A stretch of 64,000 bases of DNA from a bacterium (GTDB lineage: Bacteria > JAJVIF01). Under the pieces are notes generated by a model. That model was not told where the DNA came from. It was given only the letters and a program-made list of their open reading frames with translations, and ran no database searches. The DNA is taken from positions 833,353 through 897,352 of the forward strand of contig JAJVIF010000001.1 in the NCBI GenBank assembly GCA_022072165.1. Reading direction: 5' to 3'. This document shows, piece by piece, positions 51,877 through 59,086 of the stretch. Each line of letters starts with the position of its first letter. The stretch's first letter is position 1. A program made the position numbers and the translations under genes.

Positions 51877-52206
51877 CGGCACCTCCAGCAGGACAGGAGT
51901 GTCAGACAGCCACGCACCGCCGGGCCTACCGCCCAGGCGATCAGCAGTCTGGATGAGCGAAGTCGCGAGTCGTCATCAGGTCAGCACCGGTCGTCACATT
52001 CAGACCGTGATTCCGCACACTCTCCCGAACGCGCAGAGCTGACAGGGGTTCACCATAGCAGACATCTGCAAGAAAGGTTTGGTTGAATTGCCGGGTAACT
52101 GGCTGCCTTTGCGAGGTCGTAGACGGCGCGGGAACCTTTGTCATCGACTATCGTCCAATCTGCAGCTACCCCTGAAACGTGGCTGGGCAGCAAAGGAGGC
52201 GACCCC
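51877..52206. other. 330-nt intergenic region
   Basis: Lies between the divergent radical SAM gene and the four-repeat protein. I see no supported gene: short frames here lack ribosome-binding sites and family motifs. It must hold promoters for both sides, but I found no convincing -35/-10 pair. AAAGGAGG at 52192-52199 is the ribosome-binding site of the next gene. Confidence 0.6.
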
Positions 52207-53148
52207 ATGATGCATCGGGACGTCGGGACAGGTCGTACTGGGAAGCGTCTGGCCGAAAGCTGGATAGCGCTGATCGCATTGGTGATCCTTGTGGGTCCCG
52301 CCAGTGCTGCACCAGGAGGGCAACGGGGGGAGGCTCCCGGTTCGGGACCCCGGATGGCACCGGGGGGACCGCGTGAGCAGGGTCCCCGTCTGAAGCCACT
52401 GCTAATAGAAGTCGTGGAGTTCCTGCTGCAGCAGGGCATCTCCACTGTTTCAGGCCTGAGTGAGGAGCGACGCGAGTCGCTGGCAGAAACTTTTCGTGAG
52501 CAGAAAATCACTGCGGAGCGGCGCGAACTCGCCACATCCCTGATAAAAGCGCTGGTCGAAACAGGCATCCGGACACCTAAGCAGGTCGCGACCATGACCC
52601 CGGAAGCACGTCGCGTGATCATGGAAGCCATCAGGCCGCCTCAACCGGGCCCCGACGCCGATCGCAGGCCACGACCGGCGCTTGGAGGCGGTCCCGAAGG
52701 GATGCGCGGACCGCATCAGGGGCCATCTGAGGGAGGTCCTGGCGGGATGCTCCTGGACCGGCTGGCGGAACGGATGCTGGCCTTGGACATCACGGATCTT
52801 TCCAACGTGTCAGAAAAGCAAAAACTGGACCTGTTCCCGGGACCCGACAGGGACCGGGATCGCGGCCCCGGACGAGAGGGCGACAACCGGGAAGGACGCC
52901 CGGAACCTCCGAGAGGTCAGCAACCACCCCGAGGCCCTGGCAACCGTGAAGAAGGACGCCCAGATCCGCGTGGCGGCTTCCGGGAACCGGTCGGCATGGT
53001 GATCGACTGGCTCATGAAAGAAGGCGTCACCAACCTCCGGGAGCTGTCGGAAGAGGAGTTGCGTTCCCTGCAGCAGGCATTTTTCGAGGCACATCGACCG
53101 GGGCCGCCTCAGGGCGCGGCTGAGAGCGGTCACCGAATGCTCCAGTAG
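52207..53148 (+). CDS. secreted Gly/Pro/Arg-rich protein with four helical repeats
   Basis: 313 aa; AAAGGAGG lies 7 nt before the ATG. A signal peptide is clear (LIALVILVGPASAA, then PGGQRGE). No known domain was recognised. Four helical units of about 28 residues share the pattern helix - GI/DI - short turn - L(S/T) - ExR/K helix. They are VVEFLLQQGISTVSGLSEE, LVETGIRTPKQVATMTPEAR, RMLALDITDLSNVSEKQ and WLMKEGVTNLRELSEEEL. They are separated by disordered stretches rich in Gly, Pro, Arg and Asp. Probably periplasmic. Possibly a scaffold or binding protein. Confidence 0.75.
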   Translation: MMHRDVGTGRTGKRLAESWIALIALVILVGPASAAPGGQRGEAPGSGPRMAPGGPREQGPRLKPLLIEVVEFLLQQGISTVSGLSEERRESLAETFREQKITAERRELATSLIKALVETGIRTPKQVATMTPEARRVIMEAIRPPQPGPDADRRPRPALGGGPEGMRGPHQGPSEGGPGGMLLDRLAERMLALDITDLSNVSEKQKLDLFPGPDRDRDRGPGREGDNREGRPEPPRGQQPPRGPGNREEGRPDPRGGFREPVGMVIDWLMKEGVTNLRELSEEELRSLQQAFFEAHRPGPPQGAAESGHRMLQ

Positions 53149-53248
53149 GGATCCTTACAGAAACTGCCCCGAAGACGAGCCAGACCAGTACACTGAGTCC
53201 GGAGCACCGCCCTTTTGGTCTCTGAATCCTCTGCCGCAAGGACATAAG

Positions 53249-53485
53249 ATGGCCACTGTCACAATCTACTCAACGGTTACCTGCCCCTGGTGCGACAAAG
53301 CGAAGGAGTGGATGGCGTCTGAAGGCATCGCCTATGAAGAAATCGATGTGACAACAGACAGCGAAAAACAGCAGGAATTGATCGCACTGACTCAGCAGCG
53401 GACAGTTCCGGTGATCGCCCGAGATGGGGAGTTTGTGGTCGGGTTTGATCCAGCCAAAATCCGGGCCCTGGCATCGGCTTCCTGA
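53249..53485 (+). CDS. glutaredoxin-like protein
   Basis: 78 aa. Thioredoxin fold with active site CPWC (12-15), the cis-proline segment TVPVI and a final helix. It reduces disulfides with glutathione or another thiol. Similar small proteins are called NrdH-like or Grx-like and cannot be told apart here. AAGGA lies before the ATG; a TACACT (53189-53194) could be its -10. Confidence 0.88.
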   Translation: MATVTIYSTVTCPWCDKAKEWMASEGIAYEEIDVTTDSEKQQELIALTQQRTVPVIARDGEFVVGFDPAKIRALASAS

Positions 53486-53502
53486 TCCTGAGCTGACCAA
53501 CA

Positions 53503-53550
53503 AGAAACGTTGCTGCCTGCCGATTTCCCGACGGCGGGCTTTGCGTTTCT
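53503..53550 (+). other. long stem-loop after the glutaredoxin gene
   Basis: Two nested stems: outer AGAAACG / CGTTTCT (53503-53509, 53544-53550) and inner GCCTGCCG / CGGCGGGC with one G:U pair (53515-53522, 53532-53539). It begins 18 nt after the stop, so it may end transcription, but there is no T run. Confidence 0.5.
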
Positions 53551-53605
53551 GGAGGGGATGGCGCACTATGTGTATTGATCCGCCGCAGCCTGCTTTAGTC
53601 GCCTG

Positions 53606-53741
53606 ATGCTCCCAGATCGCCGCTTCTGATCGCGGAAGCTGGGGCATGAGGTGTAGCATTTTGACCATTCCTGACAGGGCGGTCCAAGGTGCTACATCTT
53701 TGGGGAGATTAAAGAGTCTTTGCATGCGCTCAAGGCGCATG
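53606..53741 (+). other. structured region before the tandem lipoprotein genes
   Basis: Within the 338-nt gap 53486-53823 three further stem-loops follow one another. They are ATGC...GCAT (53606-53647, imperfect), TGTAGCA / TGCTACA (53652-53658, 53690-53696) with an inner GACC / GGTC, and a perfect CATGCGC / GCGCATG (53723-53729, 53735-53741). A TTGACC at 53661 lies inside the second. This could be a regulatory mRNA leader or small RNA. I recognise no known riboswitch class. Confidence 0.4.
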
Positions 53742-53823
53742 TGTCTCACTTAAGAGGCGACCGAGTCCCTTGGGGAGTCCGTAGCCTGTGAACGACGTCG
53801 CTCGCCGTGCTGGAGGAGCTTAC

Positions 53824-56361
53824 ATGGTGCGCTGGTACACCCCCGCCTACTCCTGGTCCCTGGCTGGGGCCATGCTTCTGACACTGACCGCCTGCTCCGG
53901 AGGCGCCCGGCCAACAGAGCCGGTGAAGCCTGCCAGTGCGACCCCTCCGTCGCCTACAGCGACCCTCGCCGAAGGGGTACTCCCCTCGGGAAGTGCCATA
54001 CTGGGCATCGCGAAGATGACGGTGGATCCCGTGACCGGGCAGGCCGATCTGACCCCCCTGCGGAGTCCGGTAGCGGTGGGCGATGCCTACACGGTCGATG
54101 TCACAGGCTTCTTCACGAGCAATCCCTGTATCGATTGCATGAAGATCACGGGATTCGGGCGCGTGACCGGGGCGAACAATCAACTCCGGGTCGACCTCCA
54201 GCTCCGGCATCCCTTCCCCGAAACGAACAAGCGTCGCGATCTGGACGTTTTCGATCCGCGCGTCATTTTGATCAACGCCACTGATGCCCAGCGCCTGGCT
54301 ATGGTCTTCCCCGGGACCCCTGGTACCGATACCGACCGTGATGGCAGCGCGGAGGCGATCGAGGGGAATCTCGATATCCTCGCCAATGCTGATGGATTCA
54401 CCACCCATTTCGATAAGCGGGCGGAAGAAATCGCGGGGATCGCCCTGCCGGGGAATCTGAATCCCTACAAGAACTACTACACCGATATCTTCCCCAACGA
54501 TCCCAATCTCTTTTCGCGCAATGCCAATCACCGGATGGCGCAGACTTCACCGCCTGAAACCCAGTCGTTCCACATCACCTACCCATCCGGGGCCAGCCGA
54601 CTGGAGTACTACCTGATTCTTGAGGCGGCTTGGGGAGTCGCGGCGACCAAGGACACCCGGCTGGTGCCGACTTATCACCTGCCTGAGTTCAACATGAAGG
54701 AAGCCTTCAGCGTGTCGATGAGCGATGTGACACGCAGCCTGACCAGTATTCCTGGCTCCACTACGACTTTTGAAGTCATGGTGGCCGACTGGCAGGCCTA
54801 TGGCGAAGTGAATCCCTCGTACCCGGATCCGGTCAGGACTGACTACCTGCCGACCTTCTCCGACGCCGAGCAAATCTGGCTGGAAGCGCCGGATGTGGCG
54901 AACGTCGCCTTCACCACTTCGACCCGCATTACGGGCATCGGGACCGAAGCAGATCCCTGGCGGTTCCAGGTCTCCTTCACCAACACGCTGGGAGCTACCG
55001 CAGGCCGGTACCCGGCATTGTTGACTGTCCGCGACAGCCGCGATGGTCTCGTGCAGAGCGTGGAAGGGGTCAGCCCGACCCTGGGGTACACCACCGATGT
55101 CCGGGCCTACCGGCTGGTGGAAGTGGTGGTCCAGGACCCAACGACGTACAACGTAGATCCGAGCCGGGAAAATCTGGCGCTCCCCTCGCTGCAGGGCTCG
55201 GTCACCTATGCTGGCACCACGCAGCCGCTGGGCGACTTGGCCGTGTTCAACGATGGCACGGGCACCAAGGGCGTACTGATCCCGAACTACCCCACAGGGG
55301 GGGTCGCGCGATACAACCTGGACTACACGCTCCTGAACGCCTCCTATGGTCCAGGTGCGAAGCCATACAACAGCTACCCTGGCACCAATCCGCATCCGGA
55401 CCCGTTGAGCGACATGCCGATCAGTCGCATCGATGCTGCCGACAACGGCAGCTATGTCGTGACCTTCGCAGACGACAACTTCACGTTCAACCCGGGGGGA
55501 CTCCCCGGCAGCACGCTGACTCGTCCGCTGCCGATGAGCAACTTCGCGGCGTACTACATCAACGAAGGTGGTGTCATCCTGCCCGCTCCCCGCTTCATTG
55601 GCGGCTGTGGGTCCGCGGGGACCACCATCGCTCCCCTGTTCGGCGAAAAGATGCTGGATGTCTGGGATACCCCCGCCTATTCCTCGGCGTACACCGGCCC
55701 CCTGGGATATCTCTCGGGCGGTGAAAGCACCCAGCGCTGCGGCGATACGCTGGATTACTTCGTTTTCGCGTCGCCCTACAACAGCAGCGCTACCACAGTT
55801 CGGCAGGTCAGCGGCAAGGGCAATGTGCTCTTTGATGTACTGCCAGCCGCCTGGCTCACTGACTTCCGAGCCGCTGACAGTGGCACCCGTCAGACCAACG
55901 GCAGCCAGGACCTCTACTGCCTGGTCGGTGGTGATCTTTACATCATCAACAGCCGGGAAGGCATCAACAGCAACAACGTCGCCAGCCCCTCGCCGGTCTC
56001 GCTGCGAAAGCGGACGATCCTCGATACGGTGAATGACATCGGGCTGGAGCCGGTGGACCTGGAAGTCCTGCCGTTCAACCGTAACATCCTTCGGAACTAC
56101 GACGGCATCGGGCAGATCAACGACTGGCTGGTGATTCTCTACCGGGATCAGAGCACGGGTTATGGCCTGCTGCGGGTGTTTGACACCGCAGGATTCACCC
56201 TCCTGACCGAGATCGACAGCCGGGCGGCGGGTGGTCCGATGAACGCCTACGTCACCGCCGTCGATGTCGACAACACCAGCTTCGAGATCCATGTCGCCAT
56301 GGACAGCAACGGGGCCGCCGCCGGTGGCACCTATGTGGTCACGGTCTTCACCCTGAGCTAA
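53824..56361 (+). CDS. large secreted lipoprotein, CxxC type, first of three in tandem
   Basis: 845 aa from the ATG at 53824 with GGAGGAG 6 nt upstream. Lipobox LTAC (Cys24). The N-module shows VAVGDAYTVDVTGFF, a CxxC (Cys102, Cys105), HPFP at 129-132, RRDLDVFDPR, NADGFTTHFD at 188-197, SPPETQSFHI, YHLPEFNMKEA and VADWQ. It ends near residue 430 with AYRLVEVVVQD. The C-module has a TNPHPDP turn, DNGSYVVTFADDNFTFNP and the closing MDSNGAAAGGTYVVTV. The next two genes share both modules. The Cys pair could form a disulfide outside the cell. Function unknown; expression of the trio is probably joint. Confidence 0.87.
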   Translation: MVRWYTPAYSWSLAGAMLLTLTACSGGARPTEPVKPASATPPSPTATLAEGVLPSGSAILGIAKMTVDPVTGQADLTPLRSPVAVGDAYTVDVTGFFTSNPCIDCMKITGFGRVTGANNQLRVDLQLRHPFPETNKRRDLDVFDPRVILINATDAQRLAMVFPGTPGTDTDRDGSAEAIEGNLDILANADGFTTHFDKRAEEIAGIALPGNLNPYKNYYTDIFPNDPNLFSRNANHRMAQTSPPETQSFHITYPSGASRLEYYLILEAAWGVAATKDTRLVPTYHLPEFNMKEAFSVSMSDVTRSLTSIPGSTTTFEVMVADWQAYGEVNPSYPDPVRTDYLPTFSDAEQIWLEAPDVANVAFTTSTRITGIGTEADPWRFQVSFTNTLGATAGRYPALLTVRDSRDGLVQSVEGVSPTLGYTTDVRAYRLVEVVVQDPTTYNVDPSRENLALPSLQGSVTYAGTTQPLGDLAVFNDGTGTKGVLIPNYPTGGVARYNLDYTLLNASYGPGAKPYNSYPGTNPHPDPLSDMPISRIDAADNGSYVVTFADDNFTFNPGGLPGSTLTRPLPMSNFAAYYINEGGVILPAPRFIGGCGSAGTTIAPLFGEKMLDVWDTPAYSSAYTGPLGYLSGGESTQRCGDTLDYFVFASPYNSSATTVRQVSGKGNVLFDVLPAAWLTDFRAADSGTRQTNGSQDLYCLVGGDLYIINSREGINSNNVASPSPVSLRKRTILDTVNDIGLEPVDLEVLPFNRNILRNYDGIGQINDWLVILYRDQSTGYGLLRVFDTAGFTLLTEIDSRAAGGPMNAYVTAVDVDNTSFEIHVAMDSNGAAAGGTYVVTVFTLS

Positions 56362-56379
56362 GAGTCCGGGAGCAGCCTT

Positions 56380-58974
56380 ATGTCTCACACTCGCCTACTG
56401 ACACCGACCGGTCGCCTGATCCGACCCCTCTGGCTCCCCCTCCTGACTCTCCTGGGGACCAGCCTCGCCTGTCAGGGGAGCGGCAACGCGCCCACCACCA
56501 GTAGCCTGCCTGGCACCACGCCAACTCCTGCGCTGGCACCAGCGCTCACGGAAGGCGACAGCGCTGAGGTGTCCTTCGGCATCTGGCGTGTCAAAGCCAG
56601 CGCTGAAGGCGTGGAAATGCTGCCGGTCCGTGACAGCACCCTGTTGGGTGACAGCTATGCGCTGGACGCAACACAGTTTTTCAATCAGTCGCCTTGCTCC
56701 ACCTGCCTGCGGATAACCCATTTTGAGCTGGTCGCCGAGGATCAGATCGATCTCGATATCCGACTGGCGCATCCGTTCCCGGATCAGTCCAAACGGGCGG
56801 ACCTCGACGTTTTCGACCCGCGGCTGATCGTGGTGGCACCTGCCCTGGCGGACTACGGTGCACTCTCGTTTCCCGGCACCCCGGGGTACATTCCCGCGCC
56901 TGGCGAGCTCAACGAGCCCCTGCGGGCAAACACCAACCTGCTGCGCAACGCCTCCGGGTACACCACCCACTTTGACCGACGGGTTAACGAGTTGCTCGGT
57001 GTGAGCTGGGACGGCAACCTGAACCCGTACATCGACTTCGCCGAAGATCTGGATCCAGGGCCAGGGGTACTCCCGAATCCCAATCATCGGCTGAGCCAGG
57101 CTTCGCCTCCGGAAACCCAGACATTCCAGTTGACCCTCCCCAGCAGTGGAGTACTGGAGTTTGCGCTGGTGCTGGAAGTCAGCTATGGCGAATCGGCGCT
57201 GAAGCCGACCCGCCTGAGCCCGGCGTATTACACCCCGGAGTTCAACCGCAAAGAAGCCCACGACATCACTGGCGATTTTCCGCTCGGTAACGTGATCAAC
57301 CGGGCGCACGGCAGTTCCCTGCCGATCCGGGTACGAGTCGCGGACTGGCAGCATTCCGAAACTGTTGACCCGGCATATCCCCAGGTCGCTAATCCGGCAG
57401 GGCTCAAACAGTCATCGCGGGTCACGCAGGTGTATCTGGAAGCGCCGACGCTCTTTACCGGCAGCCTGAGCAACAATATCCCGATCACTGGAAGCGGCAC
57501 CCAGGCCAGCCCCCTGGTCTATCCCTTCACTGTGCCCCGCACCCGCAATTTGCCACCGCCAGCGGGCAAAGCGCCCGTGCTGGTAACAGTCGTCGACGAA
57601 CTCCACAACTCCGCTCAGTCGATCCCCGAGAGCGTAGGCAACTACGGTTACACGCAGGATGTTCGTGGGTACCAGATTCTTTATCTGGAGGTCGAGGAAG
57701 TCGGGCGATTCGAGACTCTATCTCCCGCCTACACCCTCTTTAGTGTAGGCCAGATGCCGCAGGCGGCGTATGGTGGCGGACCGGCCGGTCGCCCCGACAT
57801 TGCGGTCTACAACAATGGCAAGGACCGGAGCGGGGTCTACATCCCGGGAAGCAACAATGTCCTGCGACGCTACCCGCTTTGGTACGGGATCGAAGACATC
57901 ACGATCGTGGATTCGGCACCGGTCACCGGCACCGGGCTGCTTCCGTTCAATGACTACGGTGGTACCAATCCGCATCCTGCGCCCGGCAACTTCATGCCGA
58001 TTCGTGCGGTCGATGCCACCGATAACGGCAGCGTCATCCTGGCGTATGACGATCCCAACTTCACTTTCGATCCGGCCAGGATCGCCAATACTGCACTCAC
58101 CATCGAGCTCCCCAACGACAGCATCGTCACGTTCTTCGATAACGCCCTGGGCGACATGCGCTCCTCGCCCCGCTTCCTGGCGGAGGCTGGCTCCGCCGGC
58201 GCGATCGGTGCCCCGGCATACGGCGAGCGCGTGATGAATGTCGCGGAACCCGGACTGGGATTCCTGTCCGCAACTTCGCCGCTGACCTGGATGGCGGGCG
58301 GTCCTGCCACCGAACTGGATGGCGATACGGTCCAGTGGTTCATGTGGAATGCACCGTTCAGCAACCAGACCAACCGGGTACTGAGCGGGGACGTGGATCC
58401 CAATGTCCTCTCCAGCGGTATGCCTTCCGCATGGACTGACCTGGTGGCTTATGACATTGGTACCTACCAGTCCGGGAGTGGGTCTGCCCGCCAGCTGATG
58501 TACGTGCTGGATCGCACTGGCGATTTGCATGTCCTGGATGTCCTGGCCAACATCGGGGAGAACCGGCAGAGCAACCCAATCATCGAGTTCACCGGGTCGG
58601 TGCAGACCGTCGGCAGCTGGGATGTCGTTGACATCCAGGTGCTGGAATTCAACCCGGCGCGTCCGCTGGTGGCTAATGGCTTCACCCAGCAGCGCGACTG
58701 GTTCGCGGTCCTGTTCCGCAATCAGGATCCTGGGGATCCCGGTGGCAAGTTACGCATCATGGAATACGTGCCCGGCGGCTTAGGTTTCAGCCTGATTCAG
58801 CAGTTTCATGATGGCGGAGGGGCCTCGACACATCCCTACCTGTCGAATGGGGCTGCCGAACCTGTGGCGCTGGATGTCGATGACATCAATGGCGCGATTC
58901 ACATCACGTTCGACTCCAACGGGATGGCGACGCCCGGTGGAGATATCCTGGTGACCGTGATCGCGCCGCTCTAA
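56380..58974 (+). CDS. large secreted lipoprotein, CxxC type, second of three
   Basis: 864 aa. Lipobox SLAC (Cys31). GGGAG lies 8 nt before the ATG, 18 nt after the previous stop, so both are one transcript. N-module: DSYALDATQFF, Cys106 and Cys109, HPFP at 131-134, RADLDVFDPR, SGYTTHFDRR (Asn-Ala-Asp-Gly is Asn-Ala-Ser-Gly here), SPPETQTFQL, YYTPEFNRKEA and VADWQ. C-module: TNPHPAP, DNGSVILAYDDPNFTFDP and FDSNGMATPGGDILVTV. Clear paralogue of its neighbours on both sides, with divergence along the whole length. Function unknown. Confidence 0.87.
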   Translation: MSHTRLLTPTGRLIRPLWLPLLTLLGTSLACQGSGNAPTTSSLPGTTPTPALAPALTEGDSAEVSFGIWRVKASAEGVEMLPVRDSTLLGDSYALDATQFFNQSPCSTCLRITHFELVAEDQIDLDIRLAHPFPDQSKRADLDVFDPRLIVVAPALADYGALSFPGTPGYIPAPGELNEPLRANTNLLRNASGYTTHFDRRVNELLGVSWDGNLNPYIDFAEDLDPGPGVLPNPNHRLSQASPPETQTFQLTLPSSGVLEFALVLEVSYGESALKPTRLSPAYYTPEFNRKEAHDITGDFPLGNVINRAHGSSLPIRVRVADWQHSETVDPAYPQVANPAGLKQSSRVTQVYLEAPTLFTGSLSNNIPITGSGTQASPLVYPFTVPRTRNLPPPAGKAPVLVTVVDELHNSAQSIPESVGNYGYTQDVRGYQILYLEVEEVGRFETLSPAYTLFSVGQMPQAAYGGGPAGRPDIAVYNNGKDRSGVYIPGSNNVLRRYPLWYGIEDITIVDSAPVTGTGLLPFNDYGGTNPHPAPGNFMPIRAVDATDNGSVILAYDDPNFTFDPARIANTALTIELPNDSIVTFFDNALGDMRSSPRFLAEAGSAGAIGAPAYGERVMNVAEPGLGFLSATSPLTWMAGGPATELDGDTVQWFMWNAPFSNQTNRVLSGDVDPNVLSSGMPSAWTDLVAYDIGTYQSGSGSARQLMYVLDRTGDLHVLDVLANIGENRQSNPIIEFTGSVQTVGSWDVVDIQVLEFNPARPLVANGFTQQRDWFAVLFRNQDPGDPGGKLRIMEYVPGGLGFSLIQQFHDGGGASTHPYLSNGAAEPVALDVDDINGAIHITFDSNGMATPGGDILVTVIAPL

Positions 58975-59043
58975 GGCGCACACGGTCGCTGACCGCCGCT
59001 GGCGTCTCGACCACGCCAGGGGAGTTCGGTCCTTTGTTAGATA

Positions 59044-59065
59044 GCATTCGCCGTTGGGCGGATGC
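59044..59065 (+). other. leader stem-loop before the third tandem lipoprotein
   Basis: GCATTCGCC / GGCGGATGC forms a 9-bp stem (one T:G pair) with loop GTTG, 21 nt before the ATG and 7 nt before the GGGGAGG site. It could control translation or stabilise the mRNA. Confidence 0.4.
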
Positions 59066-59086
59066 CGGATCCGGGGAGGTGTGCGC

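Noticed and set aside
51941-52144. 67-codon minus-strand frame in the gap before the four-repeat protein
   Set aside because: No ribosome-binding site, no conserved-looking segment, and it lies in a region needed for promoters.
53503-53550. Integron attC-like site
   Set aside because: The long inverted repeat recalls attC shape, but the conserved ends (RYYYAAC / GTTRRRY) are missing and there is no integrase or cassette array.
53641-53660. Sigma-54 promoter (GG and GC elements) before the lipoprotein trio
   Set aside because: The spacing between GG and GC is 11-13 nt here, not the required 10.
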